64,000 nt of DNA from Calliopsis andreniformis (GCF_051401765.1 NW_027480548.1:620001-684000), one strand, 5' to 3'; counted from the first letter of the stretch, positions 39,003 through 53,270 are shown. Notes: generated by a model not told the origin, from the sequence alone. Made by a program: numbers and translations.

Positions 39003-42000
39003 TCAGGATTGAGGATTCAGGATTAAGGTTTGAGGACTGAGGATTGAGGGCTGAGGATTGAGGATTGAGGATTGAAGATTGAGGATTGGGTATTGCGGAT
39101 TGAGCATTGAGGATTGAGGATTGAGGATTGAGGACTGATGATCGAGGATTGAGGATTGAGGATTGAGGGTTGAAGATTGAGGATTGGGGACTGAGGCTTG
39201 AAGATTGAGGATTGAGGATTGAGGACTGAGGATTGAGGATTGAGGATTGAAAATTGAGGATTGAGGATTGAGAATTGATGATTGAGGATTGAACATTGAG
39301 GACTGAGTGATGAGGGTTGAGTGATGAGAATTGATGTTTGTGGATAGAGATACGAAGATTGCAGGTTGAGTATTGTGTATTGAAAACTGTGAATTGAGTA
39401 TATTCTATTGAGGAGTGAGGATTGACAACTGATTGTTGAGGACTGAGAGCTGAAGATTGAGGGTTCAGGATTGAAGATTCAGAATTGAGATTTGAGGATT
39501 CAGAATTGAGGTTTGAGGACTGAGAATTGAGGATTGAAGATTGAGTATTGAGGATTGAAGATTGAGTATTCAGGATTGGAGATTGGCGATTGAGGATTAA
39601 GGACCGAGGATTGAGGATTGAGGATTGAAGATTGAGTATTGATGATTGAAGATTGAGTATTGAGGATTGAAAATTGAGGATTGAGGATGAGGATTGAGGA
39701 TTGAGGATTGAAGATTGAGGATTGGGGACGGAGTGTTGAGTGTTGAGTGATGAGAATTGATGTTTGTGGATAGAGATTTGAAGATTGCAGATTGAGTATT
39801 AGGTATTGAAAACTGTGAATTGATGATATTCCATTGAGGATTGGGGATTGACAACTGATTGTTGAGGACTGAGGGCTGAAGATTGAGGATTCAGGATTGA
39901 GGATTCAGGATTAAGGTTTGAGGACTGAGGATTGAGGATTGAGGATTGAGGATTGAGGATTGAAGATTGAGGATTGGGTATTGCGGATTGAGCATTGAGG
40001 ATTGAGGAGTGAGGACTGAGGATTGAGGATTGCAGTTTGAGTATTGAGGATTGAAGATTGAGGATTGAGGATTGAGGATTGAGGATTGAGGATTGAGGAT
40101 TGAGGATTGAAGATTGAGTTTTGAGGATTGAAGATTGAGGATTGAGGATTGAGGATTGAGGATTGAGGATTGAAGATTGAGGATTGGGGACGGAGTGTTG
40201 AGTGTTGAGTGATGAGAATTGATGTTTGTGGATAGAGATTTGAAGATTGCAGATTGAGTATTGAGTATTGAAAACTGTGAATTGATGATATTCCATTGAG
40301 GATTGGGGATTGACAACTGATTGTTGAGGACTGAGGGCTGAAGATTGAGGATTCAGGATTGAGGATTCAGGATTAAGGTTTGAGGACTGAGGATTGAGGG
40401 CTGAGGATTGAGGATTGAGGATTGAAGATTGAGGATTGGGTATTGCGGATTGAGCATTGAGGATTGAGGATTGAGGATTGAGGACTGAGGATCGAGGATT
40501 GAGGATTGAGGATTGAGGGTTGAAGATTGAGGATTGGGGACTGAGGCTTGAAGATTGAGGATTGAGGATTGAGGACTGAGGATTGAGGATTGAGGATTGA
40601 AAATTGAGGATTGAGGATTGAGAATTGATGATTGAGGATTGAACATTGAGGACTGAGTGATGAGGGTTGAGTGATGAGAATTGATGTTTGTGGATAGAGA
40701 TTCGAAGATTGCAGGTTGAGTATTGTGTATTGAAAACTGTGAATTGAGTATATACTATTGAGGAGTGAGGATTGACAACTGATTGTTGAGGACTGAGAGC
40801 TGAAGATTGAGGGTTCAGGATTGAAGATTCAGAATTGAGATTTGAGGATTCAGAATTGAGGTTTGAGGACTGAGAATTGAGGATTGAAGATTGAGTATTG
40901 AGGATTGAAGATTGAGTATTCAGGATTGGAGATTGGCGATTGAGGATTAAGGACCGAGGATTGAGGATTGAGGATTGAAGATTGAGTATTGATGATTGAA
41001 GATTGAGTATTGAGGATTGAAAATTGAGGATTGAGGATTGAGGATTGAGGATTGAGGATTGAAGATTGAGGATTGGGGACGGAGTGTTGAGTGTTGAGTG
41101 ATGAGAATTGATGTTTGTGGATACAGATTTGAAGATTGCAGATTGAGTATTGAGTATTGAAAACTGTGAATTGATGATATTCCATTGAGGATTGGGGATT
41201 GACAACTGATTGTTGAGGACTGAGGGCTGAAGATTGAGGATTCAGGATTGAGGATTCAGGATTAAGGTTTGAGGACTGAGGATTGAGGATTGAGGATTGA
41301 GGATTGAGGATTGAAGATTGAGGATTGGGTATTGCGGATTGAGCATTGAGGATTGAGGATTGAGGATTGAGGGCTGAGGATCGAGGATTGAGGATTGAGG
41401 ATTGAGGGTTGAAGATTGAGGATTGAGGATTGAGGATTCGGTATTGAGGATTGAAGAATGAGGATTGAGCAGTGAGGACTGAGGATTGAGGATTGCAGTT
41501 TGAGTATTGAGGATTGAAGATTGAGGATTGAGGATTGAGGATTGAGGATTGAGGATTGAGGATTGAGGATTGAAGATTGAGTATTGAGGATTGAAGATTG
41601 AGGATTGAGGATTGAGGATTGAGGATTGAGGATTGAGGATTGAGGATTGAAGATTGAGTTTTGGGGATTGAGGATTGACGATTGAGTATTGAGAATTGAG
41701 GATTGAGGATTGAGGATTGGGGACTGAGTGTTGAGGGTTGAGTGATGAGAATTCATGTTTGTGGATAGAGATTTGAAGATTGCAGGTTGAGTATTGAGCA
41801 TTGAAGCCTGTGAATTGAGGATATTCTATTGAGGATTGAGGATTGAAGATTGAGTATTGAGGATTGAGGATTGAGGATTGAGGATTGAGGATTGAGGATT
41901 GAGGATTGAGGATTGAGGATTGAGGATTGAGGGTTGTGGATTGAGGACGAGGACTGAGGGTTGAGTATTGGTGTTTGAAGTCTGAGGATTGAGGATTGAG

Positions 42001-42380
42001 GATTGAGAATTGAGGATTGAGGATTGAGGATTGAAGATTGAGGATTCGGTATTGAGGATTGAAGAATGAGGATTGAGGAGTGAGGACTGAGGATTGAGGA
42101 TTGCAGTTTGAGTATTGAGGATTGAAGATTGAGGATTGAGGATTGAGGATTGAGGATTGAGGATTGAGGATTGAGAATTGAGGATTGAGGATTGAGGATT
42201 GAAGATTGAGGATTGAGTATTGAGGATCGAAGATTGAGGATTGAGGACTGAGAGTTGAGGATTGAGGATTGAGGATTGAAGACTGAGGATTGGGTATTGA
42301 GGATTTAGCATTGGGGATTGAGGGTTGAGGATTGAGGATTGAGGATTGAGGTTTGAGGATTGAGGGTTGTGGATTGAGGA
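39003..42380 (+). repeat. Tail of A4 with two deletions
   Basis: Follows A2 17566-21529 but lacks 349 bp near 39990 and 237 bp near 41435. Both losses equal a multiple of 7 minus 1, and each missing A2 segment contains one 6-bp GACGAG monomer, so register is kept. Landmark cores fall near 39336, 39762, 40223, 40685, 41117 and 41758. Confidence 0.78.
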
Positions 42381-45195
42381 CGAGGACTTAGGGTTGAGTA
42401 TTGGTGTTTGAAGTCTGAGGATTGAGGATTCAGGATTGAGAATTGAGGATTGAGGATTGAGGATTGAAGATTGAGGATTCGGTATTGAGGATTGAAGAAT
42501 GAGGATTGAGGAGTGAGGACTGAGGATTGAGGATTGCAGTTTGAGTATTGAGGATTGAAGATTGAGGATCGAGGATTGAGGATTGAGGATTGAGGATTGA
42601 GGATTGAGAATTGAGGATTGAGGATTGAGGATTGAAGATTGAGGATTGAGGATTGAGGATTGAGGATTGAGGATTGAGGCTTGAGAACTGAGGATTGAGG
42701 ATTGAGGATTGAGGAATGAAGATTGAGTATTGAGGATTGAAGATTGAGGATTGAGGATTGAGGATTGAGGATTGAGGACTCAAGATTGAATATTGATGAT
42801 TGAAGATTGAGGATTGGGTATTGATGCTTGTGGATTGAGGACGAGGACTGAGGGTTGAGTATTGCTGTTTGAGGTCTGAGGATTGAGGATTGAGTATTGA
42901 GAATTGAGGGTTGAGGATTGAGGATTGAAGATTGTGGATTGGGTATTGAGGATTGAAGAATGAGGATTGAGGATTGAGTATTGAATACTGAGTATTGAGG
43001 ATTGAAGATTGAGGATTGAGGATTGAGGATTGAGGATCGAGGTTTGAGGATTGAGGATTGAGAATTGAGGATTGAGGAATGAAGATTGAGTATTGAGGAT
43101 TGAAGACTGAGGATTGAGGATTGAGGATTGAGGATTGAGGATTGAAGATTGAGGATTGGGGATTGAGTATTGACGATTGAGGATTGAGTATTGAGGATTG
43201 AGTATTGAGGATTGATTATTGAAGATTGAGTATTGAGGATTGAAGATTGAGGATTGATAATTGAGGATTGAAGATGGAGTATTGATGATTGAAGGTTGAG
43301 GATTGAGGATTCATGTTTGAGGATTGAGGACGGGGACTGACGGTTGAGGATTGAGGTTTGAGGATTGAGGATTGAGGATTTAGGACTGAGGATTGAGGAT
43401 TGAGGGTTGTGGATTGAGGACGAGGACTGAGGGTTGAGTGTTGATGTTTGAGGTCTGAGGATTGAGGATTGAGGATTGAGAATTGAGGATTGAGGATTGA
43501 GGATTGAAGATTGAGGATTGAGGATTGAGGATTCAGGATTGAGGATTGAAGACTGAGGATTGGGTATTGAGGATTCAACATTGAGGATTGAGGGTTGAGG
43601 ATTGAGGATTGAGGATTGACGATTGAGGATTGAGGAATGAGAATCGAGGATTGAGGATGAGGATTCAAGATTGAGGGCTGGGCACTGAGGATTGAAGAAT
43701 GAGGATTGAGGATTGAGGATTGAGGATTGAGGATTGCAGATTGAGTATTGAGGATTGAAGATTGAGGGTTGAGGATTGAGGATTGAGGATTGAGCATTGA
43801 GGATTGACGATTGAGGATTGAGGATTGAAGATTGAGGATTGAGGATTGAGGATTGAAGATTGAGGATTGGGGACGGAGTGTTGAGTGTTGAGAGATGAGA
43901 ATTGATGTTTGTGGATAGAGACTTGAAGATTGCAGATTGAGTATTGAGTATTGAAAGCTCTGAATTGATGATATTCCATTGAGGATTGGGGATTGACAAC
44001 TGATTGTTGAGGACTGAGGGCTGAAGATTGAGGATTCAGAATAGAGGATTCAGGATTAAGGTTTGAGGACATGAGGATTGAGGATTGAGGATTGAGGATT
44101 GAGGATTGAGGATTGAAGATTGAGGATTGGGTATTGCGGATTGAACATTGAGGATTGACGATTGAGGATTGAGGACTGAGGATCGAGGATTGAGGATTGA
44201 GGATTGAGGGTTGAAGATTGAGGATTGGGGACTGAGGATTGAAGTTTGAGGATTGAGGATTGAGGACTGAGGATTGAGGATTGAGGATTGAAGGTTCAGT
44301 ATTGAGGATTGAAGATTGAGAATTGATGATTGAGGATTGAACATTGAGGACTGAGTGTTGAGGGTTGAGTGATGAGAATTGATGTTTGTGGATAGAGATT
44401 CGAAGATTGCAGGTTGAGTATTGTGTATTGAAAACTGTGAATTGAGTATATTCTATTGAGGAGTGAGGATTGACAACTGATTGTTGAGGACTGAGAGCTG
44501 AAGATTGAGGGTTCAGGATTGAAGATTCAGAATTGAGATTTGAGGATTCAGAATTGAGGTTTGAGGACTGAGGATTGAGGATTAAAGATTGAGTATTGAG
44601 GATTGAAGATTGAGTATTCAGGATTGGAGATTGGCGATTGAGGATTAAGGACCGAGGATTGAGGATTGAGGATTGAAGATTGAGTATTGATGATTGAAGA
44701 TTGAGTATTGAGGATTGAAAATTGAGGATTGAGGATTGAGGATTGAGGATTGAGGATTGAAGATTGAGGATTGGGGACGGAGTGTTGAGTGTTGAGTGAT
44801 GAGAATTGATGTTTGTGGATAGAGATTTGAAGATTGCAGATTGAGTATTGAGTATTGAAAACTGTGAATTGATGATATTCCATTGAGGATTGGGGATTGA
44901 CAACTGATTGTTGAGGACTGAGGGCTGAAGATTGAGGATTCAGGATTGAGGATTCAGGATTAAGGTTTGAGGAATGAGGATGAGGGCTGAGGATTGAGGA
45001 TTGAGGATTGAAGATTGAGGATTGGGTATTGCGGATTGAGCATTGAGGATTGAGGATTGAGGATTGAGGACTCAGGATCGAGGATTGAGGATTGAGGATT
45101 GAGGGTTGAAGATTGAGGATTGGGGACTGAGGCTTGAAGATTGAGGATTGAGGATTGAGGACTGAGGATTGAGGATTGAGGATTGAATATTGAGG
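42381..45195 (+). repeat. Short A block, copy A5
   Basis: Counterpart of A3 (21530-24350) at offset 20851, including the one-heptamer-shorter leader ending at GGACATG (ATG at 44071). Landmark cores lie near 43907, 44384, 44809 and 45277. A private GATTAAAG variant sits near 44581. Confidence 0.83.
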
Positions 45196-48100
45196 ATTGA
45201 GGATTGAGGATTGAGGATTGAGGATTGAAGATTGAGGATTGGGGAGGGAGTGTTGAGTGTTGAGTGATGAGAATTGATGTTTGTGGATAGGGATTTTAAG
45301 ATTGCAGACTGAGTATTGTGTATTGAAAGGTGTGAATTGACGATATTGTATTGAGGATTGAGAACTGACGAATGAGTGTTGAGGACTGCGGACTGAAGGT
45401 TGAGGATTCAGGATTGTGGATTCAGGATTGAGGTTTGAGGACTGAGAATTGAGGATTGAGTATTGAGGATTGAGGATTGAGGATTGAGGATTGAGGATTG
45501 AAGATTGAGGATTGGGTATTGTGGATTGAACATTGAGGATTGAGGATTGAGGATTGAGGATTGAGGATTGAGGACTGAAGATTGAATATTGATGATTGAT
45601 GATTGAGGATTGAGGATTGAGGGTTGTGAATTGAGGACGAGGACTGAGGGTTGAGTATTGATGTGTGAGGTCTGAGGATTGAGGATTGAGGATTGAGAGT
45701 TGAGGATTGAGGATTGAAGATTGAGGATTGGGTGTTGAGGATTGCAGAATGAGGATTGAGGATTGAGGATTGGGGATTGAGGATTGAGGATTGAGAATTG
45801 AGGATTGGGGATTGAAGATTGAGTATTGAGGATTGAAGATTGAGGATTGAGGATTGAGGATTGAGGATTGAGGTTTGAGGAATGAGGACTGAGGATTGAG
45901 GATTGAGAATTGAGGACTGATGATTGAGGATTGAGGTTGAGGATTGTGGATTCAGGATTGAGGTTTGAGGACTGAGAATTGAGGATTGAGTATTGAGGGT
46001 TGAGGATTGAGGATTGAGGATTGAGGATTGAAGATTGAGGATTGGGTATTTCGGATTGAACATTGAGGGTTGAGGATTGAGGATTGAGGATTGAGGATTG
46101 AGGACTGAAGATTGAATATTGATGATTGATGATTGATGATTGAGGATTGAGGGTTGTGAATTGAGGACGAGGACTGAGGGTTGAGTATTGATGTTTGAGT
46201 TCTGAAGATTGAGGATTGAGGATTGAGAATTGAGGATTGAAGATTGAGGATTGAAGATTGAGGATTGGGTACTGAGGATTGAAGAATGAGCATTGAGGAT
46301 TGAGGATTGAGGATTGAGGATTGCAGATTGAGTATTGAGGATTGAGGATTGAGGATTGAGGATTGAGGGTTGTGGACTGAGGATTGAGGATTGAGGATTG
46401 AGGATTGAAGATTGAGTATTGAGGATTGAAGATTGAGGATTGAGGATTGAGGATTGATAATTGAGGATTGAGGGTTGAAGATTGAGGATTGAGGATTGAA
46501 ATTGAGTATTGAGGATTGAAGATTGAGGATTGAGATTTGATTATTGAATATTGTGGTTTGAGTACCGAACCATGCGGATTCAGGATATTCTATTGAGTAT
46601 TGAGAATTGAGGATTGATGGTTGAGTAATGAGGAATGTTGGCTGAGGGTTGTGTGTTGAATATTGAGGATTGGGGATTGAGGATTGAGGATTGAGGATTG
46701 AGGATTGAAGATTGAGTATTGATGAATGAATATTGAGAATTGAGGATTGAGGTTTGAGGATTGAGGACGAGGACTGACGGTAGAGGGTTGATGTTTGAGG
46801 ATTGAGCATTGAGGACCGAGGATTGAGGATGAGGGCTGAGGGTCGGGGACTGAGGTTTGACGATTGAGGACTGAGGATTGAGGATCGCGAATTGAGGACT
46901 GATGATTGAGGATTGGAGATTGAGGATTGGGTATTGAGGATTGAAGGATGAGGATTGAGGATTGAGGATTGAGGGTTGCGGATTGAGGACCTAGGATTGG
47001 AGATTGATTATTGACGATTGATGATTGGGGATTGAGGATTGAGGATTGAGGATCTAGGTTTGGTAATCGATTATTGAGGATTGAGGTTTGAGGTCTGAGG
47101 ACTGAGGATTGAGTATTGTGAATTGAGGATTGAGGATTGAGGATTGAAGATTGAGGATGGGGGACTGAGTGTTGAGGGTTGAGTGATGAGAATTGAAGTT
47201 TGTGGATAGAGATTTTAAGATTGCAGACTGAGTATTGAGTATTGAAAGGTGTGAATTGACGATATTGTATTGAGGATTGAGAACTGACGAATGACTGTTG
47301 AGGACTGCGGACTGAAGGTTGAGGATTCAGGATTGTGGATTCAGGATTGAGGTTTGAGGACTGAGAATTGAGGATTGAGTATTGAGGAATGAGGATTGAG
47401 GATTGAGGATTGAGGATTGAAGATTGAGGATTGGGTTTTGTGGATTGAACATTGAGGATTGAGGATTGAGGATTGAGGATTGAGGAAGGAGGACTGAAGA
47501 TTGAATATTGATGATTGATGATTGAGGATTGAGGATTGAGGGTTGTGAATTGAGGACGAGGACTGAGGGTTGAGTATTGATGTGTGAGGTCTGAGGATTG
47601 AGGATTGAGGATTGAGAGTTGAGGATTGAGGATTGAAGATTGAGGATTGGGTGTTGAGGATTGCAGAATGAGGATTGAGGATTGAGGATTGGGGATTGAG
47701 GATTGAAGATTGAGTATTGAGGATTGAACATTGAGGATTGAGGATTGAGAATTGAGGATTGGGGATTGAAGATTGAGTATTGAGGATTGAAGATTGAGGA
47801 TTGAGGATTGAGGATTGAGGATTGAGGATTGAAGATTGAGAATTGTGAATTGAGGATTGAGGATTGAGGATTGAGGATTGAAGATTGAATATTGATGATT
47901 GAAGGTTGAGGATTGAGGATTGATGGTTGTGGATAGAGGACGAGGACTGAGGGTTGAATATTGATGCTTGAGGTCTGAGGATTGAGGATTGAGGATTGAG
48001 AATTGGGGATTGAGGATTGAGGATTGAAGATTGAGGATTGGGTGTTGAGGATTGAAGAATGAGGATTGAGGATTGAGGATTGGGGATTGAAGATTGAGTA

Positions 48101-48600
48101 TTGAGGATTGAATATTGAGGATTGAGGATTGAGGATTGAGGATTGAGGTTGAGGATTGAAGATTGAGGATTGGGAATTGAGGATTGAGGATTGAGGATTG
48201 AGGATTGAGGATTGAGGATTGAAAGTTGAGGATTGAGGATTGAGGGTGAGGATTGAGGATTGAGGATTGAGGATTGAGGATTGAGGATTGAGGATTGAAT
48301 GTTGAGGATTGTGGATTGAGGGTTGAGGTTTGGGGATTGAGGATTGAACATTGAGGATTGTGGATTGAGGTTTGAGGAATGAGGACTGAGGATTGAGAAT
48401 TGAGAATTGAGGTCTGATGATTGAGGATTGAGGTTGAGGATTGTGGATGCAGGATTGAGGTTTGAGGACTGAGAATTGAGGATTGAGTATTGAGGGTTGA
48501 TGATTGAGGATTGAGGATTGAGGATTGAAGATTGAGGATTGGGTATTTCGGATTGAACATTGAGGGTTGAGGATTGAGGATTGAGGATTGAGGATTGAGG
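45195..48600 (+). repeat. B-type satellite, proximal part (copy B2)
   Basis: Collinear with 24.35-28.1 kb at offset 20851, then 20301 after a 550-bp loss near 45870, to about 48160. It then switches to sequence matching about 25.35-25.8 kb (offset 22798). So the piece lost near 45.87 kb has a relative further on, pointing to repeated exchange within this zone. 550 equals 79 x 7 minus 3, and the segment missing relative to B1 contains three 6-bp monomers (near 25137, 25347 and 25447). Confidence 0.74.
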
Positions 48601-50400
48601 ACTGAAGATTGAATATTGATGATTGATGATTGATGATTGAGGATTGAGGGTTGTGGATTGAGGACGAGGACTGAGGGTTGAGTATTGATGTGTGAGGTCA
48701 GAGGATTGAGGATTGGGAATTGAGAGTTGAGGATTGAGGATTGAAGATTGAGGATTGGGTATTGAGGATTGAAGAATGAGGATTGAGGATTGAGGATTGA
48801 GGATTGAGGATTGAAGACTGAGTATTGAGGATTGAAAATTGAGGCTTGAGGATTGAGAATTGAGGATTGGGAATTGAAGATTGAGTATTGAGGATTGAAG
48901 ATTGAGGATTGAGGATTGAGAATTGAGGATTGGGGATTGAAGATTGAATATTGATGATTGAAGGTTGAGGATTGAGTATTGATGGTTGTGGATAGAGGAC
49001 GAGGACTGAGGGTTGAATATTGACGTTTGAGCTCTGAGGATTGAGGATTGAGGATTGAGAATTGAGGATTGAGGATTGAGGATTGAAGATTGAAGATTGG
49101 GTATTGAGGATTGAAGAATGAGGATTGAGGATTGAGGATTGAGGATTGACGATTGCAGATTGAGTATTGAGGATTGAGGATTGAGGATTGAGGATTGAGG
49201 ATTGAGGATTGAGGATTGAGGACTGAGGATTGCGGATTGAGAATTGAAGATTGAGTATTGAGGATTGATTATTGAGGATTGAGGATTGAGTATTGAGGAT
49301 TGAGGTTGAGGATTGAAGATTGAGGATTGGGGATTGGGGATTGAGAATTGAGGATTGAGGATTGAAGTTGAGTATTGAGGACTGAAGAGTGAGGATAGAG
49401 ATTTGATTATTGAATATTGTGGATTGAGTATTGAACCATGAGTATTCAGAATATTCTATTGAGTGTTGGGAATTGAGGATTGATGGTTGAGTATTGAGGA
49501 TTGGCGTCTGAGGGTTGTGCCTTGAATATTGAGGATTGAGGATTGAGGATAGAGGATAGAGGACTGATGATTGAGGATTGAAGATTGAGGATTGTGGATT
49601 CCGGATTGAGGTTTGAGGACTGAGAATTGAGGATTGAGTATTGAGGGTTGAGGATTGAGGATTGAGGATTGAGGATTGAAGATTGAGGATTGGGTATTTC
49701 GGATTGAACATTGAGGATTGAGGATTGAGGATTGAGGATTGAGGATTGAGGACTGAAGATTGAATATTGATGATTGATGATTGAGGATTGAGGACTGAAG
49801 GTTGTGGATTGAGGACGAGGACTGAGGGTTGAGTATTGATGTGTGAGGTCTGAGGATTGAGGATTGAGGATTGAGAATTGAGGATTGAGGATTGAGGATT
49901 GAAGATTGAAGATTGGGTATTGAGGATTGAAGAATGAGGATTGAGGATTGAGGATTGAGGATTGAGGATTGAAGATTGAGTATTGAGGATTGAACATTGA
50001 GGCTTGAGGATTGAGCATTGAGGATTGGGGATTGAAGATTGAGTATTGAGGATTGAAGATTGAGGATTGAGGATTGAGGATTGAGGATTGAGGATTGAGG
50101 ACTGAGGATTGAGGATTGAGGATTGAGTATTGAAGATTGAATATTGATGATTGAAGATTGAGGATTGAGGATTGAAGGTTGTGGATAGAGGACGAGGACT
50201 GAGGGTTGAATATTGATGTTTGAGGTCTGAGGATTGAGGATTGAGGATTGAGGATTGAGTATTGAGGATTGAGGATTGAAGATTGAGGATTGGGTGTTGA
50301 GGATTGAAGAATGAGGATTGAGGATTGAGGTTTGAGGATTGAGGATTGCAGATTGAGTATTGAGGATTGAGGATTGAGGATTGAGGATTGAGGATTGAGG
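48601..50400 (+). repeat. 1800-bp tandem duplication, copy 1
   Basis: Bases 48601-50400 and 50401-52200 appear identical base for base. Because 1800 is a multiple of the 60-base line length, I could compare the lines directly and found no difference in those checked. The unit carries a CCATG-type B landmark (palindrome 49448-49457) and six 6-bp monomers, which explains 1800 = 258 x 7 minus 6. Most of the unit corresponds to about 29.0-30.4 kb at offset 20000. Confidence 0.9.
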
Positions 50401-52200
50401 ACTGAAGATTGAATATTGATGATTGATGATTGATGATTGAGGATTGAGGGTTGTGGATTGAGGACGAGGACTGAGGGTTGAGTATTGATGTGTGAGGTCA
50501 GAGGATTGAGGATTGGGAATTGAGAGTTGAGGATTGAGGATTGAAGATTGAGGATTGGGTATTGAGGATTGAAGAATGAGGATTGAGGATTGAGGATTGA
50601 GGATTGAGGATTGAAGACTGAGTATTGAGGATTGAAAATTGAGGCTTGAGGATTGAGAATTGAGGATTGGGAATTGAAGATTGAGTATTGAGGATTGAAG
50701 ATTGAGGATTGAGGATTGAGAATTGAGGATTGGGGATTGAAGATTGAATATTGATGATTGAAGGTTGAGGATTGAGTATTGATGGTTGTGGATAGAGGAC
50801 GAGGACTGAGGGTTGAATATTGACGTTTGAGCTCTGAGGATTGAGGATTGAGGATTGAGAATTGAGGATTGAGGATTGAGGATTGAAGATTGAAGATTGG
50901 GTATTGAGGATTGAAGAATGAGGATTGAGGATTGAGGATTGAGGATTGACGATTGCAGATTGAGTATTGAGGATTGAGGATTGAGGATTGAGGATTGAGG
51001 ATTGAGGATTGAGGATTGAGGACTGAGGATTGCGGATTGAGAATTGAAGATTGAGTATTGAGGATTGATTATTGAGGATTGAGGATTGAGTATTGAGGAT
51101 TGAGGTTGAGGATTGAAGATTGAGGATTGGGGATTGGGGATTGAGAATTGAGGATTGAGGATTGAAGTTGAGTATTGAGGACTGAAGAGTGAGGATAGAG
51201 ATTTGATTATTGAATATTGTGGATTGAGTATTGAACCATGAGTATTCAGAATATTCTATTGAGTGTTGGGAATTGAGGATTGATGGTTGAGTATTGAGGA
51301 TTGGCGTCTGAGGGTTGTGCCTTGAATATTGAGGATTGAGGATTGAGGATAGAGGATAGAGGACTGATGATTGAGGATTGAAGATTGAGGATTGTGGATT
51401 CCGGATTGAGGTTTGAGGACTGAGAATTGAGGATTGAGTATTGAGGGTTGAGGATTGAGGATTGAGGATTGAGGATTGAAGATTGAGGATTGGGTATTTC
51501 GGATTGAACATTGAGGATTGAGGATTGAGGATTGAGGATTGAGGATTGAGGACTGAAGATTGAATATTGATGATTGATGATTGAGGATTGAGGACTGAAG
51601 GTTGTGGATTGAGGACGAGGACTGAGGGTTGAGTATTGATGTGTGAGGTCTGAGGATTGAGGATTGAGGATTGAGAATTGAGGATTGAGGATTGAGGATT
51701 GAAGATTGAAGATTGGGTATTGAGGATTGAAGAATGAGGATTGAGGATTGAGGATTGAGGATTGAGGATTGAAGATTGAGTATTGAGGATTGAACATTGA
51801 GGCTTGAGGATTGAGCATTGAGGATTGGGGATTGAAGATTGAGTATTGAGGATTGAAGATTGAGGATTGAGGATTGAGGATTGAGGATTGAGGATTGAGG
51901 ACTGAGGATTGAGGATTGAGGATTGAGTATTGAAGATTGAATATTGATGATTGAAGATTGAGGATTGAGGATTGAAGGTTGTGGATAGAGGACGAGGACT
52001 GAGGGTTGAATATTGATGTTTGAGGTCTGAGGATTGAGGATTGAGGATTGAGGATTGAGTATTGAGGATTGAGGATTGAAGATTGAGGATTGGGTGTTGA
52101 GGATTGAAGAATGAGGATTGAGGATTGAGGTTTGAGGATTGAGGATTGCAGATTGAGTATTGAGGATTGAGGATTGAGGATTGAGGATTGAGGATTGAGG
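50401..52200 (+). repeat. 1800-bp tandem duplication, copy 2
   Basis: Apparently perfect repeat of the preceding 1800 bp (palindrome 51248-51257). It ends where the next bases return to consensus heptamers instead of the ACTGAAGATTGAATATTG string that opens each copy. Perfect identity means very recent duplication, or an assembly or consensus artefact. Confidence 0.9.
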
Positions 52201-52378
52201 ATTGAGGATTGAGGATTGAAGATTGAGGATTGAGGATTGAGGATTGAGGATTGAGGTTGAGGATTGAAGATTGAGGATTGGGGATTGAGGACTGACGATT
52301 GAGGATTGAGTATTGGGGATTGAGGATTGAGGATTGAGGATTGAAATTGAGTATTGAGGATTGAAGATTGAGGATTGA

Positions 52379-53270
52379 GATTTGATTATTGAATATTGTG
52401 GACTGAGTATTGAAACGGGAGTATTCAGAATATTCTATTGAGTGTTGAGAATTGAGGATTGAAGATTGAGTATTGAGTATTGAGGATTGAGGATTGAGGA
52501 TTGAAGATTGAGGACTGAGAATTGAGGATTGAGGATTGAGGATTGAGGATTGAAGATTGAGGATTGGGTATTGAGGATTGAAGAATGAGGATTGAGGATT
52601 GAGGTTTGAGGATTGAGGGTTGCAGATTGAGTATTGAGGATTGAAGATTGATGATCGAGGATTGAGGATTGAAGATTGAGGATTGAGGATTGAGGATTGA
52701 GGATTGAGGATTGAAGATTGAGTATTGAGGATTGAAGGTTGAGGATTGAGGATTGAGTACTGAGGATTGAGGATTGAGGATTGAGGATTGAGGATTGAAG
52801 ATTCAGGATTGATGATTGAGGATTGAGAATTGAGAATTGAGGATGAGATCTGAGGGTTGAGGATTGAGGGTTGGGAAATGGGGATTGAGGATTAAGGATT
52901 GAGGATTGAGGATTGAGGATTGAGGATTGAAGATTGAGGATTGGGTATTGAGGATTGAAGAATGAGGATTGAGGATTGAGGTTTGAGGATTGAGGATTGC
53001 AGATTGAGTATTGAGGATTGAAGATTGATGATTGAGGATTGGGGATTGAGGATTGAGGATTGAGGATTGAGCATTGAAGATAGAGGATTGGGGACTGAGT
53101 GTTGAGGGTTGAGTGATGAGAATTGATGTTTGTGGATGGAGATTTGAAGATTGCAGATTGAGTATTGAGTATTGAAATGTGTGAATTGATGATATTCTAT
53201 TGAGGACTGAGAATTAACGACTGATTGTTGAGGACTGAGGTCTGAAGATTGAGGATTCAGGATTGTGGAT
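52379..53270 (+). repeat. 0.9-kb B module, copy 3
   Basis: Repeats 27960-28853 at offset about 24417, starting with an ACGGG-type landmark (palindrome 52427-52436) and ending with the A-like landmark near 53128. A private GATCGAGG change near 52653 and GATTCAGG near 52803 distinguish it. Confidence 0.78.

Larger units (their letters stand above)
34520..42380 (+). repeat. Long A block, copy A4
   Basis: Begins with a truncated leader (34520 to about 35836). At about 35837 it jumps to sequence matching 2536 onward of A1 (offset 33301). From there it is collinear with A2 from about 14.5 kb (offset 21437, then 21088 after a 349-bp loss near 39990, then 20851 after a 237-bp loss near 41435). The longest open frame in the window (minus strand 34444-37272, 942 codons) lies here. 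It spans leader and HOR and is a repeat artefact, not a gene. Confidence 0.83.
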
